44,882 bases of DNA. It comes from Streptomyces albus subsp. chlorinus (lineage in GTDB: Bacteria; Actinomycetota; Actinomycetes; Streptomycetales; Streptomycetaceae). Every line of letters begins with the position of its first letter. Position 1 is the first letter of the stretch. Location of the stretch: NCBI RefSeq assembly GCF_013302895.1, contig NZ_VJOK01000001.1:3691466-3736347 (forward strand), written 5' to 3'. Made by a program: the position numbers and the translations under genes. Below the pieces are notes generated by a model, which was not told the DNA's origin, ran no database searches, and saw only the letters and a program-made list of their open reading frames with translations. Of this stretch, positions 1 through 7,324 are shown piece by piece.

Positions 1-1
1 G

Positions 2-2482
2 GCGGCGAACGCCCAGGCCGGCCGGCGCGGACACGGTGGCCGGGGCCGCGGACGCGGTGGGCCGGAGCGCAAACGCTTCATCGACTACCCGCGGGCGGGC
101 AAGTACGGCCTGCGGCGCTGGGTGCCGTCCTGGAAGCTGGTCGGCGGGATGTGCCTCGGCTTCTTCACACTGATGTTCGCCGCCTTCGGCATCATCCTGT
201 GGATGGTCCAGGTCCCCGACCAGGCCAAGGCGGACGCCCGCTCCCAGACCAACGTCTACTACTGGTCGAACGGGGAGCGGCTCGCGGTGGCCGGCGCCGA
301 GGGCGAGAAGAACCGGCAGAACGTTCCGCTGAAGCAGATGCCGAAAGAACTGCAGAATGCCGTGATCGCCTCGGAGAACGCGTCGTTCTGGGAGGACTCG
401 GGTGTCGACCCCGTGGGCATCGCCCGTGCGGCCTTCAACATGGCCACCGGCGGGGACACCCAGGGCGGCTCGACGATCACGCAGCAGTTCGTCAAGAACA
501 ACTACCTGACGCAGGAACAGACCATCAAGCGCAAGGTCACCGAGCTGTTCATCTCGATCAAAGCCGGTATGACCATGGACAAGAAGGACATCCTGGAGGG
601 GTATCTCAACACGGCGTACTTCGGCCGTGGCGCCTTCGGCGTCCAGGCGGCCTCCCAGGCGTACTTCGGCAAGGACGTGTCCAAGATCGACGCCTCCGAG
701 GGCGCCTATCTGACGACGCTGCTGAACGGCGCCGCCCTCTACGACCCCTACGAGGGCGACCAGAAGGCGAACGAGCAGCGCTCCCTGAAGAAGTGGCGGT
801 CGGTCCTCCGGCGCGAGGTCGAGGTCCACATGCTCTCGGAGTCGAAGGCGAACGAACTGATCAAGCAGGGCCTGCCGAAGATCAAGCCGCCGAAGAAGGC
901 CATGGACAAGCGGGGCCAGAAGGGCTATCTGATCGACCTGGCCAACCGGTATCTGGTCAACAACAACGTCCTCACCCGCGAGCAGCTCAACCGCGGCGGC
1001 TACCAGATCACCACGACCTTCAGCAAGAAGCGGACGTTCGCGCTGCGGGACTCGGTCAACGAGATCTACGACAAGAACATCGACCCGAAGAAGCGCCCGA
1101 AACTGGATACCCACGTCCAGTTCGGCGGTGCGTCGGTCGACCCGCGCGACGGCAAGATCGTGGCCTTGTACGGCGGCAAGGACTACATCAAGCACTTCAC
1201 CAACAACGCGGATGAGACCGGTGTGCCGGTCGGCTCCACCTTCAAGCCGTTCGTCCTGGCCTCCGCCATGCGGGACGGGGTGCGCGACCGGTCCGGGCCG
1301 GCGGAGCAGTCCGCGGACATGCGCCGCCTGGTCAACCCGGACAGCAGTTACTACGACGGCCGCAACAAGCTGCTGGTCCGCAACTACGACGGGACGGTCT
1401 GGAAGAACGAGGAAGGCAAGATCTGGCGGCAGACCAACGACGGCAACGAGAGCTACGGCAAACCGTCGGAGGACTACCGCATCAATCTGCGTGAGGCCAT
1501 GGTCCACTCGGTGAACACCCCCTACGTCCAGCTGGGCATGGACGTGGGCATTCCGACGGTCCGCAAGGCCGCCGAGGACGCCGGGCTGCTGAACTCCAGC
1601 CTCAACAAGTCCGACAGCCCGTCCTTCTCCCTGGGTATCTCGACCCCCAGCGCGATCCGCATGGCCGGCGCCTACGGCACCTTCGCGTCGCAGGGGGAGC
1701 AGCAGGACCTGTACTCCGTGACGAAGGTCCTCGACCAGGACGGCAAGAAGATCACCCTGCCGGAGCGCCAGAAGAAGAGGTCGTTCTCCCGGCAGGTGGC
1801 CAACAACGTCACTGACGTGCTCACGGACGTCGTCGACCACGGCACGGGCTCGGTGGCCAGACACCTGGGCCGCCCGGCGGCCGGCAAGACGGGTACGACG
1901 GACGGCAACAAGTCGGCGTGGTTCGTCGGCTACACCCCGCAGCTGTCGACGGCCGTGGGCATGTGGCGGATCGACGACAATGCCGAGGCCAAGGACCGCA
2001 AGTTCCTCAAGATGTTCGGTACGGGTGGCCAGGAGAAGATCCACGGTGCGTCCTTCCCGGCACAGATCTGGACCGCCTACATGCGGGAAGCCCTCAAGGG
2101 CAAGCCCGTCATGAAGTTCCCCAAGGCCGAGCCCATCGGGGACAAGGTCTACGGCCCGGGTGCGAGCCCGGACCCGACGCCGAGCACGTCCACCTCCACG
2201 ACCGCGCCGCCCAAGGAGGAGCCCAGCGAGTCCCCGTCGGACAAGCCCAGCGAGTCGCCGTCGAACTCGCCCACGTCGAGCAAGACGAGCTGTCCGCCGC
2301 TGGACGACTCGTGCGACGGTGACAACGGCGATCCGGGCGGCGGGCCGGGCGGTGGTCCCGGCGGCGACGACGGTGGTCCCGGCGGCGGTCCCGGTGGGGA
2401 GACCGGAGACACAGGAGACGACGGGGACACAGGAGACCCGGGCCATATCTTCGGCGGCCCGCACGGCTCCCGGAGGGAGTGA
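2..2482 (+). CDS. Class A penicillin-binding protein (transglycosylase/transpeptidase), 5' end missing
   Basis: A bifunctional peptidoglycan synthase that polymerises lipid II and cross-links stem peptides at the outer face of the membrane. The frame is open to base 2 and encodes an Arg/Gly-rich cytoplasmic tail ending RFIDYPRAGKYGLRRW, so the true start lies before the window; GTG at 122 is only an internal candidate. Counting from GTG 122, one membrane anchor spans about residues 7-29. A GT51 domain follows (about 75-260; glutamate in the SENASFWEDSG motif, then QGGSTITQQ). The transpeptidase domain (about 335-640) has STFK (serine 372), SVN and KTGTT, the three active-site motifs. The last 100 or so residues are a Ser/Pro then Gly/Asp-rich tail with two cysteines, probably extracellular and disordered. 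A strong terminator follows 28 bp downstream. Family assignment is secure; the specific paralogue is not. Confidence 0.93.
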   Translation, partial: AANAQAGRRGHGGRGRGRGGPERKRFIDYPRAGKYGLRRWVPSWKLVGGMCLGFFTLMFAAFGIILWMVQVPDQAKADARSQTNVYYWSNGERLAVAGAEGEKNRQNVPLKQMPKELQNAVIASENASFWEDSGVDPVGIARAAFNMATGGDTQGGSTITQQFVKNNYLTQEQTIKRKVTELFISIKAGMTMDKKDILEGYLNTAYFGRGAFGVQAASQAYFGKDVSKIDASEGAYLTTLLNGAALYDPYEGDQKANEQRSLKKWRSVLRREVEVHMLSESKANELIKQGLPKIKPPKKAMDKRGQKGYLIDLANRYLVNNNVLTREQLNRGGYQITTTFSKKRTFALRDSVNEIYDKNIDPKKRPKLDTHVQFGGASVDPRDGKIVALYGGKDYIKHFTNNADETGVPVGSTFKPFVLASAMRDGVRDRSGPAEQSADMRRLVNPDSSYYDGRNKLLVRNYDGTVWKNEEGKIWRQTNDGNESYGKPSEDYRINLREAMVHSVNTPYVQLGMDVGIPTVRKAAEDAGLLNSSLNKSDSPSFSLGISTPSAIRMAGAYGTFASQGEQQDLYSVTKVLDQDGKKITLPERQKKRSFSRQVANNVTDVLTDVVDHGTGSVARHLGRPAAGKTGTTDGNKSAWFVGYTPQLSTAVGMWRIDDNAEAKDRKFLKMFGTGGQEKIHGASFPAQIWTAYMREALKGKPVMKFPKAEPIGDKVYGPGASPDPTPSTSTSTTAPPKEEPSESPSDKPSESPSNSPTSSKTSCPPLDDSCDGDNGDPGGGPGGGPGGDDGGPGGGPGGETGDTGDDGDTGDPGHIFGGPHGSRRE

Positions 2483-2510
2483 GCGCTGCCCCACGGCCCC
2501 CGGTGGCCCC

Positions 2511-2545
2511 ACGGCCCCCGGCTCGGATTCCGAGCCGGGGGCCGT
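2511..2545 (+). terminator. Intrinsic terminator of the PBP gene
   Basis: Perfect inverted repeat with 17-bp arms (2511-2527 and 2529-2545) around a single T, beginning ACGGCCCCCGG. It lies 28 bp after the PBP stop and before the next gene. There is no long T-run, as is usual for Streptomyces terminators. Confidence 0.8.
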
Positions 2546-2630
2546 TCCCGTACCAGGGCGGAGCCGTGCCGGGCGGGCCCGTACCCGGCGGTTGCGGTGG
2601 CCGTGGGCGGCGTGCGGCAGGATGTGCCCC

Positions 2631-4184
2631 ATGACGAGCGCCCCCACCGACCGGACCCCCGCTCCGAAACAGCCACGGCGGCCCGCCGGTCCCTCCCCCA
2701 CCGACGAGAGCGCCGCACCCCCTGTACGGCCCACCGACCAGGACGAGGTGGCGGCCGCGGCGAGCGAGGTGGCCGGGGGGCGCGCGGGCCGGCGCGCCGT
2801 GCACGGCACGGGCTGGTGGACCCCCCTCCGCACGGTGCTGGTGGCCGCGCTGGTGATGTTCCTGCTCGGCATGTTCCAGAAACTGCCGTGCCTGGAGGGT
2901 GCCTGGTTCTCCGGGCAGACCGCGCAGTACGTCCACGCCTGCTACTCCGACATCCCGCACCTCTACACCGGCCGCGGCTTCGCCGACGGACTCATCCCCT
3001 ATCTCGACCGCATCCCCGACCGTGTCTCCGGCGGTATGGAGTACCTCGAATACCCCGTGCTGACAGGGGCGTTCATGCAGATCGCCGCCTTCCTGACCGT
3101 CGGCGGGGACTCGCTGCGGCAGGACCAGCAGATCTACTGGCTGGTCAACGCGGGGATGCTGCTGGTCTGCGCGGTCGTCCTGGTGGTCTGCGCGGTACGC
3201 ACCCACCGCAACCGGCCCTGGGACGGCATGCTCGTCGCCCTCGCCCCCGGGCTCGCGCTGACGGCCACCGTCAACTGGGACCTGCTGGCCGTCGCCCTGA
3301 CCGCCCTCGGCATGCTGCTGTGGTCCCGCTCGTGCCCACTGGCGGCCGGTGTGCTGATCGGCCTGGCGACGGCGGCCAAGCTCTACCCCGTCCTGCTGCT
3401 CGGACCGCTGCTGGTGCTGTGCTGGCGGGCCGGGCGGTGGAACGCGTTCGCACGCGCTGCGGGCGGCACCGTAGCCGCCTGGCTCGTGGTGAACCTGCCG
3501 GTGATGGTGCTGGCCCCGGCGGGCTGGGCGAAGTTCTACGCCTTCAGCCAGGAGCGCCCGGTGGACTTCGGCTCGCTGTGGCTGATCATCCAGCAGCAGA
3601 CCGGCCGCGCGTTCGACGAGGCCAATGTCTACGCCATCATCCTGATGGCGGTGGGCTGCGCGGGGATCGCCGCGCTCGCCCTGTGCGCCCCCCGCCGGCC
3701 CCGCTTCGCCCAGCTCGCCTTCCTGGTCGTCGCCCTGTTCGTCCTGACCAACAAGGTCTACTCCCCGCAGTACGTGCTGTGGCTGATCCCGCTGGCGGCG
3801 CTGGCCCGGCCCCGATGGCGCGACTTCCTCATCTGGCAGTCCTGCGAGACGCTCTACTACGTGGGCATCTGGATGTACCTGGCCTACACGGGAAGCGGTG
3901 ACAAGCACCAGGGCCTCCCCGAGGACGGCTACCAACTCACCATCGCCGCCCACCTGTTGGGCACCCTGTACCTGTGCGCCGTGATCGTCCGCGACGCGCT
4001 GCGCCCCGAACACGACCCGGTCCGCAGCAACGACGGCTCCGACGACCCCGGCGGCGGCGTCCTGGACCGGGCCCCCGATGCCTTCACCCTCAGCGCGTTC
4101 GCCCGCACCCCCGCGCACGAGCGGGCCCTGCCCACCGCCAACCGGACGCGGCACAGGGTGCGTTGGGGCGCGGCCCGGGAGTGA
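2631..4184 (+). CDS. GT87-type integral membrane glycosyltransferase
   Basis: Polytopic membrane protein of 517 aa, resembling the GT87 (DUF2029) polyprenyl-phosphate-sugar-dependent glycosyltransferases such as mycobacterial mannosyl/arabinosyl transferases. Residues 1-60 are a Pro/Ala-rich cytoplasmic lead. The first helix (LRTVLVAALVMFLLGMF) is followed by an outer loop with YSDIPHLYTGRG, placing an aspartate where GT-C enzymes have theirs. About ten more hydrophobic segments follow, with the typical AAKLYPVLLLGPLL motif mid-protein. ATG 2631 was chosen because it precedes the conserved part; the frame is open further upstream through the terminator, which is unlikely to be coding. It stands alone between the PBP terminator and a parS-containing gap. 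The acceptor is unknown; a cell-envelope glycan is an inference. Confidence 0.82.
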   Translation: MTSAPTDRTPAPKQPRRPAGPSPTDESAAPPVRPTDQDEVAAAASEVAGGRAGRRAVHGTGWWTPLRTVLVAALVMFLLGMFQKLPCLEGAWFSGQTAQYVHACYSDIPHLYTGRGFADGLIPYLDRIPDRVSGGMEYLEYPVLTGAFMQIAAFLTVGGDSLRQDQQIYWLVNAGMLLVCAVVLVVCAVRTHRNRPWDGMLVALAPGLALTATVNWDLLAVALTALGMLLWSRSCPLAAGVLIGLATAAKLYPVLLLGPLLVLCWRAGRWNAFARAAGGTVAAWLVVNLPVMVLAPAGWAKFYAFSQERPVDFGSLWLIIQQQTGRAFDEANVYAIILMAVGCAGIAALALCAPRRPRFAQLAFLVVALFVLTNKVYSPQYVLWLIPLAALARPRWRDFLIWQSCETLYYVGIWMYLAYTGSGDKHQGLPEDGYQLTIAAHLLGTLYLCAVIVRDALRPEHDPVRSNDGSDDPGGGVLDRAPDAFTLSAFARTPAHERALPTANRTRHRVRWGAARE

Positions 4185-4214
4185 GGGCCGCCGCGTGACG
4201 GCGTCGGCCGCGAC

Positions 4215-4228
4215 GTTTCACGTGAAAC
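4215..4228. promoter_or_regulatory. parS: parS (ParB-binding centromere site)
   Basis: Perfect 14-bp palindrome GTTTCACGTGAAAC in the 80-bp gap between the glycosyltransferase and MFS genes. ParB loads here to build the segregation complex next to oriC. This is the only intergenic copy in the window that is neither inside a longer palindrome nor next to parA. Confidence 0.95.
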
Positions 4229-4264
4229 CACCGGAGCGGGACGCGGCTGTGTGAGGCTGGAGCC

Positions 4265-5617
4265 ATGTCCGTCGCCCGTGACCTGCGCACCCTGCTCCGC
4301 TTCCCCGGATTCCGGAAGCTGCTGACGGTACGCCTGCTCTCCCAGCTCGCCGACGGTGTCTACCAGGTCGCACTGGCCGCATACGTCGTCTTCTCCCCCG
4401 AGAAGGAGACCTCGCCCGCCGCGATCGCCTCCGCGCTGGCCGTCCTGCTGCTGCCCTACTCCCTGCTGGGTCCCTTCGCCGGTGTCCTGCTGGACCGCTG
4501 GCGGCGCAGGCAGGTCCTCTTCCTCGGCAACCTGCTGCGCACCGCTCTCGCCGCCCTCACCGCCGCGTTCGTCTTCGGTGCCGTCCCGGAGTGGCTGGTC
4601 TTCCTCTCCGCGCTCACCGTCACCGCCGTCAACCGCTTCGTCCTCGCCGGACTGTCGGCCTCCCTCCCCCGCGTCGTGGACGGCGAGCGCCTCGTGCTGG
4701 CCAACTCCCTCTCCCCGACCGCGGGCACACTCGCCGCGACCCTCGGCGGCGGGGTCGCCTTCGTGGTGCGCGCCCTGGCCCCCGGCGCGGGCCGCGGCTC
4801 CGACGCCCTCGTCCTGCTGACGGGGGCGCTGCTGTACCTGCTGGGCGGGCTCGCCGCCCTGCGCATGGGCAAGGACCTCCTCGGCCCCGACCCCTCCGCC
4901 GTGCAACCCCGCGTCCTGGCCGCCGTCGCCGGCACCGCGCGGGGCCTGCTGGCGGGGGTACGCCACCTCGCCGCACGCCGGACGGCGGCGTACGCCCTGG
5001 GCTCCGTGACCCTGATGCGCTTCTGCTACGGGGCGCTGACGGTGACGGTGCTGATGCTGTGCCGGTACGCGTGGAACGACAGCGGCGCGGCCGACGGGGG
5101 GCTGGGACTGCTGGGCCTCGCGCTCGGCCTCTCGGGGCTCGGCTTCTTCACCGCCGCGGTCGTCACCCCCGCCGCCGCACGCCGGACGGGGGTCTTCGGA
5201 TGGATGGCCCTGTGCGCGGGTGCCGCCGCGGTACTGGAACCCGCGCTGGGGCTGTCCTTCGCACCGGGGCCGGTACTGGTCGCGGCCTTCGTCCTCGGGC
5301 TGGTCACCCAGGCCGCGAAGATCGCCACCGACACCGTCGTCCAGACCGCGGTGGACGACACCTTCCGCGGCCGGGTCTTCTCCCTCTACGACATGCTCTA
5401 CAACGTCGCCTACGTGGGAGCCGCCGGAGTCGCCGCACTGATACTGCCCCCCGACGGGCGCTCCGCCGTCATCGTGACGTCGGTGGCCGTGCTGTACGCG
5501 GCCCTCGCCGCCGCCCTCTTCCACGTTTCACGTGAAACACCGACGCCCGGGAAACCCGGCCCGGACGGGACGAGCGGGCGGGTCAGCCCTCCTGCTGCCG
5601 GGCCCACCACTTCTTGA
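4265..5617 (+). CDS. MFS transporter
   Basis: Major facilitator superfamily protein of 450 aa with about 12 membrane segments. The loop after helix 2 has DRWRRRQVL, matching MFS motif A. Mid-protein and C-terminal segments (for example KIATDTVVQTAVDDTFRGRV) resemble the MFS_3/enterobactin-exporter-like group; the substrate cannot be read from sequence. ATG 4265 follows a GGAG-like ribosome site. The 3' end carries a perfect parS at 5525-5538, read in frame as V-S-R-E-T in the cytoplasmic tail. The stop at 5617 overlaps by 35 bp the convergent 3' end of pcnA, so the last dozen or so residues are encoded opposite the pcnA C-terminus. The tail after parS is Pro/Gly-rich and probably unimportant to transport. 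Confidence 0.87.
   Translation: MSVARDLRTLLRFPGFRKLLTVRLLSQLADGVYQVALAAYVVFSPEKETSPAAIASALAVLLLPYSLLGPFAGVLLDRWRRRQVLFLGNLLRTALAALTAAFVFGAVPEWLVFLSALTVTAVNRFVLAGLSASLPRVVDGERLVLANSLSPTAGTLAATLGGGVAFVVRALAPGAGRGSDALVLLTGALLYLLGGLAALRMGKDLLGPDPSAVQPRVLAAVAGTARGLLAGVRHLAARRTAAYALGSVTLMRFCYGALTVTVLMLCRYAWNDSGAADGGLGLLGLALGLSGLGFFTAAVVTPAAARRTGVFGWMALCAGAAAVLEPALGLSFAPGPVLVAAFVLGLVTQAAKIATDTVVQTAVDDTFRGRVFSLYDMLYNVAYVGAAGVAALILPPDGRSAVIVTSVAVLYAALAAALFHVSRETPTPGKPGPDGTSGRVSPPAAGPTTS
5525..5538. promoter_or_regulatory. parS: parS inside the MFS gene
   Basis: Perfect GTTTCACGTGAAAC within the 3' coding end of the MFS gene, in the frame giving V-S-R-E-T, 45 bp before the end of the convergent pcnA gene. 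Confidence 0.95.
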
Positions 5618-7082
5618 GCTCCGCCACGGCGGCGTCGTGCCCCAGCGGACCGTGCTCCAGCCGCAGCTCCAGCAGGTGCTTGTACGCGCGCCCGACCTCC
5701 GGGCCGGGCCTGATGCCCAGCTCGCGCATGATCTCGTTGCCGTCGAGGTCGGGCCGGATCGCGTCCAGCTCCTCCTGTTCCTGGAGGCGCGCGATCCGCT
5801 CCTCCAGACCGTCGTAGGCGCGGGAAAGCGCCTGGGCCTTGCGCTTGTTGCGCGTCGTGCAGTCCGACCGCGTCAGCTTGTGCAGCCGGTCCAGCAGCGG
5901 GCCGGCGTCCCGGACATAGCGGCGCACCGCCGAGTCCGTCCACTCGCCGGTGCCGTACCCGTGGAAGCGCAGATGCAGCTCCACCAGCCGGGAGACGTCC
6001 TTGACCATCTCCCCGGGGTACTTGAGCGCGGTCATGCGCTTCTTCGCCATCTTGGCGCCCACCACCTCGTGGTGGTGGAAGGAGACCCGGCCGTCCTTCT
6101 CGAACCGGCGGGTCCTCGGCTTGCCGATGTCGTGCAGCAGCGCCGCCAGCCGCAGCGTCAGATCGGGGCCGTCGTCCTCCAGGTCGATGGCCTGGTCCAG
6201 CACGGTCAGCGAGTGCTCGTAGACGTCCTTGTGCCGGTGGTGCTCGTCCCGCTCCAGCCGCAGCGCCGGCAGCTCCGGCAGCACCCGCGCGGCGAGTCCG
6301 GTCTCCACCAGCAGCCGCAGCCCCTTGCGAGGCCACCGGCCCAGCAGCAGCTTGTTCAGCTCGTCCCGCACCCGCTCCGCCGAGACGATCTCGATGCGGT
6401 CCGCCATCTCCGTCATGGCGGCGACGACCTCAGGCGCGACATCGAAGTCGAGCTGGGCGGCGAAGCGTGCGGCGCGCATCATCCGCAGCGGATCGTCGGA
6501 GAACGAGTCGTGCGGCGTGCCCGGTGTCCGCAGCCGGCGGGCCGCCAGGTCCTCCAGGCCGCCGTGCGGATCGACGAACTGCTTCTCGGGCAGGGCGACG
6601 GCCATCGCGTTGACCGTGAAGTCGCGGCGGACGAGATCGTCCTCGATGGTGTCGCCGTAGGAGACCTCGGGCTTGCGGGAAGTGCGGTCGTACACCTCCG
6701 ACCGATACGTCGTCACTTCGAGGACAAAGTCGGATTTCTTGATCCCCACGGTGCCGAAGGCGATGCCCACCTCCCACACGGCGTCCGCCCACGGCCGCAC
6801 GAGCGCCAGCACGTCCTCGGGACGGGCGTCGGTGGTGAAATCCAGATCGTTGCCGAGCCGGCCCAGCAGGGCGTCGCGCACCGAACCGCCGACGAGGGCG
6901 AGGTGGAACCCGGCCTCCCGGAAGCGGCGCGCGAGCTCGTCCGCCACCGGCGAGACCCGTAGCAGCTCGCTCACGGCACGGCGCTGCGCCTCGCTCAGCG
7001 GCTCGGCCGCCGGACGGCTCGCGGAAGGCGCCGCGGGCACGGCGGGGGGCTGGTCCTGGCTGTCACTCTTGGCGTTCGGCAC
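5583..7082 (-). CDS. pcnA: CCA tRNA nucleotidyltransferase
   Basis: Adds or repairs the 3' CCA end of tRNAs. The 499-aa protein has a class II polymerase-beta-like head: GGSVRD (residues 65-70) and the metal-binding NDLDF (78-82). RNA-binding neck and body follow, then an HD domain (LLHDIGK, H317-D318) as found in many bacterial CCA enzymes and PcnB relatives. The start is GTG 7082 (protein begins PNAKSDSQDQ), the point where resemblance to actinobacterial homologues begins as I recall them; the frame is open further upstream without a better start. Residues 5-30 are a variable Pro/Ala-rich lead. It diverges from the DUF6049 gene across a 242-bp promoter gap and converges on the MFS gene. Poly(A) polymerase activity is the alternative reading, but the HD-domain actinobacterial type is usually a tRNA enzyme. 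Confidence 0.93.
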   Translation of the reverse strand: MPNAKSDSQDQPPAVPAAPSASRPAAEPLSEAQRRAVSELLRVSPVADELARRFREAGFHLALVGGSVRDALLGRLGNDLDFTTDARPEDVLALVRPWADAVWEVGIAFGTVGIKKSDFVLEVTTYRSEVYDRTSRKPEVSYGDTIEDDLVRRDFTVNAMAVALPEKQFVDPHGGLEDLAARRLRTPGTPHDSFSDDPLRMMRAARFAAQLDFDVAPEVVAAMTEMADRIEIVSAERVRDELNKLLLGRWPRKGLRLLVETGLAARVLPELPALRLERDEHHRHKDVYEHSLTVLDQAIDLEDDGPDLTLRLAALLHDIGKPRTRRFEKDGRVSFHHHEVVGAKMAKKRMTALKYPGEMVKDVSRLVELHLRFHGYGTGEWTDSAVRRYVRDAGPLLDRLHKLTRSDCTTRNKRKAQALSRAYDGLEERIARLQEQEELDAIRPDLDGNEIMRELGIRPGPEVGRAYKHLLELRLEHGPLGHDAAVAELKKWWARQQEG

Positions 7083-7324
7083 AGCAGCACAGGGTACGTT
7101 GCCCCACCCCCCGGGCGCGCGCCCGAGCCCATGGCGGACGGTGACCGGGCGCACCGGTGATCGGGTACGGGAACACTGGTGATCATGTAGTGGACGGCGC
7201 GGCACTTCCGCCCGTGAGGCATCGTTACCATCAGGGATCTGATCGGAGCCCCGTGGGTCCGCGTCAGAACGGCACGACCCCTTGCACCACCACCCAGCAC
7301 CAAGCGACGACGACAGACGACGGG

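Noticed and set aside
2109..4154. Very long open minus-strand frames opposite genes (also 12210-17024, 26201-29026, 35849-38323)
   Set aside because: High G+C makes antisense frames stay open. These lack recognisable domains and ribosome sites, and lie opposite well-identified genes.
7083..7324. ECF-type promoter (GGGAAC at 7169) for the DUF6049-murJ operon
   Set aside because: No matching -10 element at the right distance; the gap surely holds promoters, but I could not place one.
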